This document shows, piece after piece, positions 9,422-17,699 of a stretch of DNA of 64,000 nt. The DNA is taken from positions 992,001 through 1,056,000 of the forward strand of contig NZ_JAVRHR010000001.1 of the NCBI RefSeq assembly GCF_031846445.1, written 5' to 3'. Within the stretch, counting starts at the first letter, position 1, and each line of letters starts with the position of its first letter. The DNA is from Croceitalea rosinachiae. GTDB taxonomy: Bacteria; Bacteroidota; Bacteroidia; Flavobacteriales; Flavobacteriaceae. The position numbers and the translations under genes were made by a program. The notes beneath the pieces are model-generated. The model was not told where the DNA came from and made no database searches. It saw only the letters and a list, made by a program, of their open reading frames with translations.

Positions 9422-11188
9422 ATGAAGTACTTACCATCTTTCTTTTTTCTAACATTTGTTTTAGCCTGTAATACAAAAAAGCCACCAACAAATGATTTGG
9501 AAGCTAATACTGGTAAGATTGAAATAGTAACTGAAAAATCAAAGCATTTACGATCGGCGTCAGATCTCATTCGATTAAACCAATTAGGGTATTTTTCAAA
9601 TACAACAAAGATTGGCAGCTTCGTTGGAGAAATCGAAACAACTTCTTTTACTATAATCGACCTTAAAACCGGCAAAGAAGTTTTTGCTGGAAATATGGGA
9701 GAGGAAAAGCCCGCAGAACTTTCTGGGGAAACTATTCGACAATTTGACTTTTCGGGGCTTAAGCAACTTGGCACCTATCAAATTAAATTAGACAATGAGC
9801 TGTATTCTCATCCTTTTGAGATTGGAAACACTTTTTATGACGAGGCCCTTATTGCGGTGGCCAAATCTTATTACTATCAAAGAGCTGGTTCGGAAATTAC
9901 CGATGAACATGGCGGAAGATGGAAGCGCCCAGCAGGGCATTTAGATCAGAAAGTAGAATTCCACTCAGACACTAAAAAAGGCGGTTTTACTGCATCACCT
10001 AAAGGGTGGTACGATGCAGGAGACTTTGGGAAGTATATCTCTAACGGCTCTTTTTCTGCAGGGCAGTTACTATATACCTTAGAGCGATACCCAAACCTCT
10101 ACCCTGATGGTTCATTAAATATTCCAGAAAGCGGTAATAGCATAAATGATTTATTAGACGAAATCAAATATGAAGCCGATTGGATTGCCACCATGCAAGA
10201 TAAAGATGGGGGAGTATTTCATAAGCTTACAACCAAAAGGTTTAGTGGCGCAATCATGCCGGATGAAGGTGATAAAACACGTTTTATTATGCCCAAAAGC
10301 TCAACAGCGACCTTTGATTTTGCAGCTTTTTTGGCCAAGATGGCACGACATTATAAAACACACGACGAAGACCAAGCCCAAAAATGGCTGACTCAGGCCA
10401 AAAAAGCGTGGGAATGGGGCTCTCAAAACCCCAACGTAAATTTTAAAAACCCTGACGATGTTGTAACAGGAGAGTATGGTGATGATGATTCTTCGCAAGA
10501 ACAATTTTGGGCCGCAGCGGAACTATATGCTTGCACTGGCGAACAAGAGTATTTAAACTTCATAGTAAATAATATTCCAGATCTTACTTATGCCAATGGC
10601 GATGGATGGCAAAGCTTTATGCGCTACTTGGGGGTATTTACTTTATTGAACGACAATGTGGTCCTTCCAACGGATGTAAAAGATATGCTAAAGAAGAAAT
10701 TGATTGTTGTCGCTGATGATTTAACAAACCGCGTGCAAACGTTTGATTACCAACAAGGGGTAAATGATTTTCAATGGGGGTCAAACAGCGATGTTCAAAA
10801 CGTGGCCTTTGTCATTGGTGAAGCGCATCATAGTTCACCTAACCCAGTATATGTAGACGCCGTTCTTTCTTCATTAAACTATTTGTTTGGGCACAATGGA
10901 ACAGGGTATTCAATGGTCACCGGTATTGGAGATAAACCACCGCTAAATGTACACCATAGGCATTCAAAGGCCGATAGTATTGTAGATCCAGTGCCAGGTT
11001 TTGTTTGTGGCGGACCTAATGATGATAGGCAAGATGGACATGAAGTTGATTATCCAGAGAACGCTTCTCAAATGCATTCTTATAAAGATGTTTGGGAAAG
11101 TTACGCGAGCAATGAAGTTTGTTTGAACTGGAATGCGCCAACGCCTTATATTATTTATTTTGCGATTGAGGCAGGCAAATCAAAATAA
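9422..11188 (+). CDS. glycoside hydrolase family 9 lipoprotein (endoglucanase-like)
   Basis: 588 residues. The lipoprotein signal ends at TFVLAC (Cys16), so it is membrane-anchored and probably surface-exposed. An Ig-like CelD N-terminal domain (about 45-135) precedes the (alpha/alpha)6 GH9 catalytic domain. The paired aspartates of GWYDAGDFGKYI (Asp198, Asp201) and the acid glutamate in YASNEVCLNWNAP (Glu565) are present, as is an HHRHS substrate motif near 515. GH9 enzymes cut beta-1,4-glucans by inversion; the exact glucan is not readable. ATG 9422 was chosen over TTG 9416 because the signal peptide begins there. The CDF exporter gene follows after 23 bases. Confidence 0.9.
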   Translation: MKYLPSFFFLTFVLACNTKKPPTNDLEANTGKIEIVTEKSKHLRSASDLIRLNQLGYFSNTTKIGSFVGEIETTSFTIIDLKTGKEVFAGNMGEEKPAELSGETIRQFDFSGLKQLGTYQIKLDNELYSHPFEIGNTFYDEALIAVAKSYYYQRAGSEITDEHGGRWKRPAGHLDQKVEFHSDTKKGGFTASPKGWYDAGDFGKYISNGSFSAGQLLYTLERYPNLYPDGSLNIPESGNSINDLLDEIKYEADWIATMQDKDGGVFHKLTTKRFSGAIMPDEGDKTRFIMPKSSTATFDFAAFLAKMARHYKTHDEDQAQKWLTQAKKAWEWGSQNPNVNFKNPDDVVTGEYGDDDSSQEQFWAAAELYACTGEQEYLNFIVNNIPDLTYANGDGWQSFMRYLGVFTLLNDNVVLPTDVKDMLKKKLIVVADDLTNRVQTFDYQQGVNDFQWGSNSDVQNVAFVIGEAHHSSPNPVYVDAVLSSLNYLFGHNGTGYSMVTGIGDKPPLNVHHRHSKADSIVDPVPGFVCGGPNDDRQDGHEVDYPENASQMHSYKDVWESYASNEVCLNWNAPTPYIIYFAIEAGKSK

Positions 11189-11211
11189 ATAAAAATTTTT
11201 AAAGACAAACC

Positions 11212-12132
11212 ATGGCACATTCGCACCACCATCATCACAGCCATGGCCACAATCATGATTTAAAAGGAAGAAACTTAGGAATTTCTATCTTCCTTAACAT
11301 CATTATTACTGCTGCTCAAGTAATAGGCGGGCTGGTTTCAGGGAGCCTAGCCTTGCTATCAGATGCCCTTCATAATTTTAGCGATGTATTGTCTTTGGTT
11401 ATCAGCTATGTTGCCAATTGGCTTTCAAAGAAGAAAGCATCCACCAATAAAACTTTTGGCTACAAAAGAGCCGAAATTATAGCGGCTTTTGTGAATGCCG
11501 CAACATTAATGGTAGTTGCTGTTTTTTTGATTATTGAAGCCGTTAAACGTTTTTATAATCCAGAAGAAATCGGATCTGATTTAGTTATTTGGTTGTCTGT
11601 AATCGCTATTCTAGGCAATGGTTTTAGTGTTCTGCTTATTAGAAAAGATGCAGATATCAATATGAATATGAAATCGGCCTATTTGCACTTGCTGACCGAT
11701 ATGATGGCTTCTATTGCCGTATTGATAGGGGGTGTTTTAATGAAGTTCTATGAAATATACTGGATTGACCCCTTACTTACCCTTTTAATTGCGCTATATT
11801 TAATTTATATGGGTTATGATTTATTAAAGGAGTCTACAAAAGTATTGATGTTGTTTACGCCTAAATCGATAGCCGTACAAGAAATTGTAAATGTTATTTC
11901 AGAAATCAAACTGATTAAAAATGTCCACCATGTTCATATTTGGCAATTGAACGAAGAAGAGATCCACTTAGAGGCACATATTGATTTTAAAGAGGATATC
12001 AAACTCTCTGAATTTGATGTAATCTTAGAACAGATAGAAGAGCACGTTTATTACGAATTTGGCATCAATCATGTTAATATTCAACCAGAGTATGGTAAAT
12101 GCGACAGCAAAAAAATAATTGTACAAGATTAA
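11212..12132 (+). CDS. cation diffusion facilitator (CzcD/ZitB-like zinc exporter)
   Basis: 306 residues with a histidine-rich N-terminus (HSHHHHHSHGHNHD), six transmembrane helices, and the two intramembrane metal sites LLSDALHNFSDV (Asp51, His54, Asp58) and HLLTDMMAS. A cytoplasmic C-terminal domain with HHVHIWQLNEEEIHLEAHI follows. These features define the Zn-type CDF group, which exports Zn2+ (possibly also Co2+ or Cd2+) from the cytoplasm in exchange for protons. It lies 6 bases before the GNAT gene, probably in the same transcript. Confidence 0.92.
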   Translation: MAHSHHHHHSHGHNHDLKGRNLGISIFLNIIITAAQVIGGLVSGSLALLSDALHNFSDVLSLVISYVANWLSKKKASTNKTFGYKRAEIIAAFVNAATLMVVAVFLIIEAVKRFYNPEEIGSDLVIWLSVIAILGNGFSVLLIRKDADINMNMKSAYLHLLTDMMASIAVLIGGVLMKFYEIYWIDPLLTLLIALYLIYMGYDLLKESTKVLMLFTPKSIAVQEIVNVISEIKLIKNVHHVHIWQLNEEEIHLEAHIDFKEDIKLSEFDVILEQIEEHVYYEFGINHVNIQPEYGKCDSKKIIVQD

Positions 12133-12138
12133 CGGCTC

Positions 12139-12579
12139 ATGAAGATTTCAGCAAAAACATTTGATAAGTTAACAACGAAAGAGCTTTACGGCATTCTTCA
12201 ATTACGAAGTGAGGTTTTTGTGGTTGAGCAGAACTGTGTTTATCAAGATGTTGATAACAAAGATTATAAAGCTATTCATTTAATCGGGCAAAAAGCTAAT
12301 CAGGTAGTAGCTTATACCAGGGTATTTAAACCCGGAGATTACTTTGAGAAGACCGCTATTGGTCGGGTTGTTGTGAAAGCATCGGAAAGAAAATACGGTT
12401 ATGGAAAAATCATTATGCAAGCTACTTTAGACTATATCGAACAAGATTTAAAAGAAACCCAAATTGAGCTGTCCGCACAAACCTATTTGATAAAGTTTTA
12501 TAATAGTCTTGGTTTTCTTGAAGAAGGAATCGAATATCTTGAAGATGATATTCCCCATATTAAAATGGTTAAGACTTAA
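12139..12579 (+). CDS. GNAT family N-acetyltransferase, ElaA-like
   Basis: 146 residues. The sequence starts with the ElaA pattern LTTKELYGILQLRSEVFVVEQNCVYQDVD and contains the acetyl-CoA loop as IGRVVVKASERKYGYGKIIM, then a SAQTYLIKFYNSLGF segment. It should transfer an acetyl group from acetyl-CoA to an unknown amine. It follows the CDF gene by 6 bases, and its stop overlaps by 4 bases the convergent putative endonuclease gene. Confidence 0.88.
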   Translation: MKISAKTFDKLTTKELYGILQLRSEVFVVEQNCVYQDVDNKDYKAIHLIGQKANQVVAYTRVFKPGDYFEKTAIGRVVVKASERKYGYGKIIMQATLDYIEQDLKETQIELSAQTYLIKFYNSLGFLEEGIEYLEDDIPHIKMVKT

Positions 12580-13184
12580 ACCAATCTTTTGGCAACCCCA
12601 AGTTCTAATAACCAATCTAACTTTAAGATGAGGTTTAAGGGTCTTTCGGCCTTATTCTTTTTTGACAAGAACAAGTAACCCTCTTTGCGGCAATCCAATT
12701 CGTTTACACAGATTTTACCTTGAAAATTTTGATTATAATGGTTTCTAAGATTAGTTTTATCAAGCCCTCTTTTAATAAGAATATCTTGTAGCCTCGCTCT
12801 ATTGACCAAAGTTATTTTACATGTTGAGAATAGTGTGCCGCCATCATTATAGATAGCTGTAATTAGGGCGTAAAAATCAGTTTTCTTTTTAATGTCAAAA
12901 AACCACCCCTCTTTTTCAATCTCATTTTTGTAATAACAAATCTCGAAAGCAAAAGTGGGCAAATCTTCATTGATGTAATCCAATTGTGCCTTTTCGTCAA
13001 TATGAAACTTATTCGAGCTGATTTTATGTATGAAGTTTACATCAACACCTTGAAATTGTTCTTTACGATTCTTTACGCGCTTGAAATCGTAATTTTTGAG
13101 GTGTTTTGCGTAATAGGCATCTAAAAGAACAGCAAGCTTTTGTTCTTTTGCCAGGTCTGAGTCGAAAGAACTTTTCAAACCCAT
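12576..13184 (-). CDS. putative restriction endonuclease partner of the adjacent cytosine methylase
   Basis: 202 residues, not firmly recognised. The core has an acidic and FAFE-type cluster (IDEKAQLDYINEDLPTFAFE, about 60-79) followed by GWFFDIKKKTDFYAL. This spacing recalls PD-(D/E)xK-type nuclease cores, although the catalytic lysine is not obvious. The gene starts at the TAATG overlap with the end of the cytosine methyltransferase, so the two are translationally coupled. That position is the classical place for a type II restriction enzyme. The nuclease role is inferred mainly from context. Confidence 0.5.
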   Translation of the reverse strand: MGLKSSFDSDLAKEQKLAVLLDAYYAKHLKNYDFKRVKNRKEQFQGVDVNFIHKISSNKFHIDEKAQLDYINEDLPTFAFEICYYKNEIEKEGWFFDIKKKTDFYALITAIYNDGGTLFSTCKITLVNRARLQDILIKRGLDKTNLRNHYNQNFQGKICVNELDCRKEGYLFLSKKNKAERPLNLILKLDWLLELGVAKRLV

Positions 13185-14404
13185 TAAGAGCTTATTTTGT
13201 TCAAAAGGGCAGCACCAATTTTTTCAACAATACCGACGACAAGAGCATTCCCCATAAAAAAAGCCCGTTTTGTATCAGAAATTCCCGCTAACTTGGTATG
13301 ATTGTCTGGAAACATATTCAAGCGCTCAAGCTCTATAGGGGTTAATCTACGTAGTCCTCTGTTAGTATGGACAACATGTTTGAACCTTGAAGGCGATTTA
13401 CCACCTTCGCCTGTAATTATTGTTCTAGAAGGCTTATCTAAATCATCTGGAAAAACCATAGCCCCTTCCGCATAATTATATTGAAACCCCTCTTTTGTGG
13501 TTCTTACTTCTTTTTTGGACCCTTTTAAATATTGCCACCTCGGCAAATCATTTTCAGAAATAAAAAAGTCATCTGTTACCGCTCCATTTTGTAAAACTTG
13601 AGAAAGTTTGGAGAAATCTCCATTATATGATGGATCAACTTTTAATGTAGAGACCTTTCCATTGACACAAATACCCCCATTTAAAAATGGAGACAGCTTT
13701 TCGTTTTTATTAAAATTTTCGGACAATGAAACCAAGTCTTCATCAAGCACAAACTCAAGGTAGCTATTATCTGCTTTATGTGCTGGAAAGGCATTGGCTA
13801 GGATACCATTACTCAAAACAGAGTCTATGGCGGACGTTTTGAGTATTTTTTTATAGATCGGTGCTGATTTGTGCACTCCAAGAAAAAATACACGTCTTCG
13901 GCGTTGTGGCATTCCATATTCGGCGGCATTGATAACACGCCATTCAATGGCATAACCTAAATTTGAAAGACTCCTTAGCATAATCGCAAAATCTCTCCCT
14001 CGTTGATTAGAGGGAGATTTTAACAAGCGGTCTACATTTTCTAAAATCAGATATTGGGGCTTGTTTTTTTTCTCTTGAAGAATTCTGTAGATAGACCACC
14101 ACAACACCCCTTTTTTTCCGATAAGTCCTTTTGAGTTCTTAAGGGTGGTGGCAACGGAATAGTCTTGGCAAGGAAAACCACCTACCAGCACATCGTGATC
14201 AGGTATTTCAACAGTTCGTACTTGTTCAATATCAATATTAGAGTGATTTTTAGCGCCAAAACGGGCCTCATAGACCATTGATGCATGTTGCGTCTTGGTG
14301 GATGGCTCCCATTGATTGCTCCACACGACCTCATAGGTGTCGGCTTTCTCTAGCCCTAATCGAAAACCACCAACACCGGCGAAAAGTTCACATACTTTCA
14401 ACAT
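13184..14404 (-). CDS. DNA (cytosine-5-)-methyltransferase
   Basis: 406 residues with the ordered C5-methylase motifs: I CELFAGVGGFRLGLEKA for SAM binding, IV GGFPCQDYS with the catalytic Cys, VI LILENVDRLL, VIII QRRRRVFFLG, a target-recognition stretch of about 200-330, and IX/X RGLRRLTPIELERLNMFPDNHT with FFMGNALVV. It methylates C5 of cytosine in an unknown short target. It is followed, with a one-base overlap, by a putative endonuclease, suggesting a type II restriction-modification pair. Confidence 0.92.
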   Translation of the reverse strand: MLKVCELFAGVGGFRLGLEKADTYEVVWSNQWEPSTKTQHASMVYEARFGAKNHSNIDIEQVRTVEIPDHDVLVGGFPCQDYSVATTLKNSKGLIGKKGVLWWSIYRILQEKKNKPQYLILENVDRLLKSPSNQRGRDFAIMLRSLSNLGYAIEWRVINAAEYGMPQRRRRVFFLGVHKSAPIYKKILKTSAIDSVLSNGILANAFPAHKADNSYLEFVLDEDLVSLSENFNKNEKLSPFLNGGICVNGKVSTLKVDPSYNGDFSKLSQVLQNGAVTDDFFISENDLPRWQYLKGSKKEVRTTKEGFQYNYAEGAMVFPDDLDKPSRTIITGEGGKSPSRFKHVVHTNRGLRRLTPIELERLNMFPDNHTKLAGISDTKRAFFMGNALVVGIVEKIGAALLNKISS

Positions 14405-14425
14405 AAGGGCACAAAATAGAAAGAA

Positions 14426-15652
14426 TTATCTAGGATAGATCATATCGCGAATCTTTTTAGCAAAGACCACTTTTGGACTTTCTGAATCAGAAAAATTAGA
14501 ACGATTATTTTCATAAGCTGCTGCAAAAACACCAAACTTAATACGCTCAACCATTAGTTTTAACTGGGGCTCATCTTTTTGCTTAATTTTGTTCAATTTC
14601 CCAATTTCTTGTTCCCACCAATCAAGTTTTGCACTTCGAGGATTACTAAAATCTTCATACAACCTATTGTAAAGTTTTGTATTGATCTCCTTCTCTTTTG
14701 TTAAGGCAACATTAAGCGATTTGAGCTCTCTTTTGTATGACTTTGATTTCTTTAATTCTAAATACTTTTTTTGAATAGCCGGTTTTTCGCGTGAACTTGA
14801 ATGCAACGTCATCATTCTTTCATAAGTTTCCGCAGCCAATAAAAACTCACCAGAACGTTCAAACACCAATGCTTTTTCTAATTCTTCGTTAAATGCGATT
14901 GACAGCTCTTTTTGATTACCATTTTCTTGCAGATATAACCACCGAAAGGCTTGATTGATATACGCTTTGGCAGGCCAACTATGATTATCTGGATAGGTAA
15001 TCAACGTATTTTTGAATTGGAGGCGATTCAAAAACTCTTTGTTACGCATCATCTCGGCATAATTCATATCTGCATTACCGCAGAGACCAACGTACGCAAA
15101 GTTTTGTGTTGATGGCACATGTGAAGGATTTGAAGAAAACCCAGCACCACAGGCAACAACCCCTTTAAACTTATTAGTCAACGAAGCGATGGCCGTGGCC
15201 AACCTTGAGCCACCTGAAAATCCAGAAACGTACATTTCACTTTCTTTAATGTTAAAACTTTTGAAAACATGGTCAAAAAGGCGGTTCGCAATCTCAAAAC
15301 TTTTCTCCATTAGGCCGTTTTTAGAATTGTTGGAACAAACAATAATATGGCCATAAGCTTCTGCCGCCTCTGTAAATGGTGTTGCACCAATTCGACCTCT
15401 TGCGCCTGGTTCAAATACGAATATAATTGAACTTAGAGAGTCTTTATGAAATGTTGTAGGGAGGTATAATGAAAAGGTTTCTTCTTTGCTATTTAAAACA
15501 GGAATTGAATCTAAAATTTTTCCTGTTTCAAAAGTCTTTTGACCAAAAAAGCAAAAAGGCACTAACAATAAACACAAAAAAAACAAAGCATTTACTTTTA
15601 AGACTCCCGTAGTTTTCAAAATTTTGCTACTACAATTATTGTAAAATGGCAT
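14426..15652 (-). CDS. secreted alpha/beta hydrolase-like protein
   Basis: 408 residues. A hydrophobic export signal lies at about 19-37 (VNALFFLCLLLVPFCFFGQ). The body resembles polyhydroxybutyrate-depolymerase or dienelactone-hydrolase folds: an oxyanion strand IIFVFEPGARGR, a nucleophile elbow GFSGGS (Ser near 168), and a candidate His in TYPDNHSWPAKA. The last ~150 residues are helical, with TPR-like and coiled-coil character. The substrate is unknown. Its start overlaps the end of the S41 protease gene by 17 bases, so they are likely co-translated. Confidence 0.7.
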   Translation of the reverse strand: MPFYNNCSSKILKTTGVLKVNALFFLCLLLVPFCFFGQKTFETGKILDSIPVLNSKEETFSLYLPTTFHKDSLSSIIFVFEPGARGRIGATPFTEAAEAYGHIIVCSNNSKNGLMEKSFEIANRLFDHVFKSFNIKESEMYVSGFSGGSRLATAIASLTNKFKGVVACGAGFSSNPSHVPSTQNFAYVGLCGNADMNYAEMMRNKEFLNRLQFKNTLITYPDNHSWPAKAYINQAFRWLYLQENGNQKELSIAFNEELEKALVFERSGEFLLAAETYERMMTLHSSSREKPAIQKKYLELKKSKSYKRELKSLNVALTKEKEINTKLYNRLYEDFSNPRSAKLDWWEQEIGKLNKIKQKDEPQLKLMVERIKFGVFAAAYENNRSNFSDSESPKVVFAKKIRDMIYPR

Positions 15653-17261
15653 GATATTTTTGTTGGTTTTTGAGCAGCTCTACAGCAGTTAAAATGGCAT
15701 CATCATGCTGTAAATTATAATCATAAAGTCCATCTCGATAAAAATATCGCTTAATGATTTCGTCTTTAAGCTTTTTTGAAATTTCAGTTTTATAAGTATC
15801 TAAAGCGGCGATTTTTCCTCTATTGACAGCTAAAAGCAGTTCTTTATATTTATTTTGAACATTAGCACCTAATAGGCTATCGTCTTTGTTAAGAGCCTCT
15901 TCTAACAAATTTTCGGTTTCCGTTTTAAAAGTGAAGCTTTCTCCCCCTACAAATTTCTTGAAATCAGTATAATCGGACTCAGAAAAAGAAAAATCATCCG
16001 TGTTGGCAAAGGTGTTGTTATAATAGAAGTTGGTAGCAAAATCAAAAATAATATTGTCTTGCATCAAGGCATCAGTAAGGGCATTTGATTTTGAAGAAGC
16101 TATCTCAACATCTGGCATTACACCGCCACCATCTTCTACGGTTCTTCCATTTCGCGTTTTGAATTGATTAAATTTACTGTTACGAACGGCATTGCCTTCG
16201 TCATCTCTATTCCAATAGTCTAAAGACTGAATACATCTACCGGAAGGGGTAAAGTACCTTGAAATGGTAACTTTGAGTTGTGTCCCATAGGTCAGCTTTA
16301 ACGGTCGCTGTACCAAACCTTTTCCAAAACTTCGAGCGCCCATAACAACAGCTCTATCTAAATCTTGCAATCCACCAGAAACAATTTCACTTGCTGAGGC
16401 ACTACTGCCATTCACCAAAACCACTAAAGGAATATCTAAATCTTCTGGCTGGTTTTTGGTTTTATATTCCTGATTGAATTTTTTGACCTTTGACTTAGTT
16501 GTAACTATCAACTCTCCCTTTGGAACAAATAAATTGGTCACATTAATAGCTTCAGATAACAACCCACCAGGATTACCTCTTAAATCTAAGATTAAACGTT
16601 CTGCTCCTTGACCTTTTAAATCTTGTATAGCTGATTTTGTTTGGCCTGACGCTTTTCTATTAAACCTTGAAAGAACAACGTATCCAGTTTTGTCATCTAC
16701 CATATGATAGTAGGGCACAGCATCTACGTCAACACTCTCTCTATTTATAGTTGCAGTTTTGGTTTCACCTAGTCTTTTGAACATGATGTCAACATTCGTG
16801 TCGTTAGCTCCTTTTAAAAGCTCACTTGCATTATCATCGAAATCTGCCACTTTGATATCCCCGATTTGAATAATTTCGTCGCCTGCTTTTAGCCCTGCTC
16901 TATCAGCTGGGTAGTCTTTGTATGGTTCAACTATTAACAATCGATCTTCATAAGAGCGAACCAATGCACCAATACCAGAATATTCTCCGGCATTTCTGAT
17001 TTTATAACCTTCAACATCTTGTTCATTTAAAAAGCGAGTGTAAGGGTCTAGTTCGTTAAGCATATTTTTAATGGCAGAATCCATCAACTCCGCGGGGTTG
17101 GTTTCATCTACATAATTCATATTGAGCTCTTTAAAAAGTGTAGTGAATATTTCAATCTGCTTTGCAATCTCAAAAAAATCACTCTTAAAACTTGTCGCGG
17201 TGAACAAGATGATTATAGCAAAAGCCGGAAGTAATAAGCGTTTTTTATGAAGTTTTTTCAT
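15636..17261 (-). CDS. S41 family carboxy-terminal processing protease
   Basis: 541 residues: N-terminal membrane anchor or signal (about 10-25), PDZ domain (about 88-170), then the S41 catalytic core. Catalytic residues are visible as GSSASASE (Ser289) and SFGKG (Lys314), a Ser/Lys dyad. The protease acts in the periplasm, cutting proteins from their C-terminal tails after PDZ recognition. The gene overlaps rnpA upstream and the hydrolase gene downstream by 17 bases each, forming a tight three-gene unit. The C-terminal extension past ~400 is typical for Bacteroidota members. Confidence 0.9.
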   Translation of the reverse strand: MKKLHKKRLLLPAFAIIILFTATSFKSDFFEIAKQIEIFTTLFKELNMNYVDETNPAELMDSAIKNMLNELDPYTRFLNEQDVEGYKIRNAGEYSGIGALVRSYEDRLLIVEPYKDYPADRAGLKAGDEIIQIGDIKVADFDDNASELLKGANDTNVDIMFKRLGETKTATINRESVDVDAVPYYHMVDDKTGYVVLSRFNRKASGQTKSAIQDLKGQGAERLILDLRGNPGGLLSEAINVTNLFVPKGELIVTTKSKVKKFNQEYKTKNQPEDLDIPLVVLVNGSSASASEIVSGGLQDLDRAVVMGARSFGKGLVQRPLKLTYGTQLKVTISRYFTPSGRCIQSLDYWNRDDEGNAVRNSKFNQFKTRNGRTVEDGGGVMPDVEIASSKSNALTDALMQDNIIFDFATNFYYNNTFANTDDFSFSESDYTDFKKFVGGESFTFKTETENLLEEALNKDDSLLGANVQNKYKELLLAVNRGKIAALDTYKTEISKKLKDEIIKRYFYRDGLYDYNLQHDDAILTAVELLKNQQKYHAILQ

Positions 17262-17631
17262 AGGATATTTTTTTTGTGAATTTATCTAAGAGGGCTTTCA
17301 TTTTTTCATCAACGAGCCGATAACTGGGCATTTCTTTACCAAGATATAAAATAGCGAACGCATAGTTTCCCTCAATGTTGTTAAAAACCATGTGCTTATT
17401 CAGACGATATGCCTCACGAAGCAGTCTTTTCACCCTATTCCGCTTAACGGCACTTTTAAAACTTTTCTTAGGAGCGATAACCATAGTTTTAACCTTGCTA
17501 TTATCACTAAAAGAAGTAGGAAGAAACAGTAGCTTTAACGGAAAATGATTTAGCTGTTTTCCTTCTGCAAAGAGCTGTTCAATCAACTTCTTGCTTTTTA
17601 GTTTTTCTTTTTTTGGGAAGGTGAAATCCAT
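17245..17631 (-). CDS. rnpA: ribonuclease P protein component
   Basis: 128 residues with the RNR signature KSAVKRNRVKRLLREAYR (about 67-84), which contacts the P RNA and pre-tRNA. The protein assists the RNA subunit in 5' maturation of tRNA. The C-terminal ~17 bases overlap the S41 protease gene. In this window rnpA is not next to rpmH or dnaA; here it heads the S41/hydrolase operon. Confidence 0.92.
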   Translation of the reverse strand: MDFTFPKKEKLKSKKLIEQLFAEGKQLNHFPLKLLFLPTSFSDNSKVKTMVIAPKKSFKSAVKRNRVKRLLREAYRLNKHMVFNNIEGNYAFAILYLGKEMPSYRLVDEKMKALLDKFTKKISYEKTS

Positions 17632-17644
17632 GGTTTAAAAATAG

Positions 17645-17678
17645 AAAATCCGTTATACATGCTTGCATAACGGATTTT
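17645..17678 (-). terminator. Rho-independent terminator between the M1 peptidase gene and rnpA
   Basis: A perfect 12-bp stem, AAAATCCGTTAT with ATAACGGATTTT, and a 10-base loop. The hairpin lies 22 bases past the M1 peptidase stop in its direction of transcription and ends in a U-run (from the AAAA at 17645-17648). Confidence 0.8.
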
Positions 17679-17699
17679 GAAATGCTTTTTCAACGCTTT

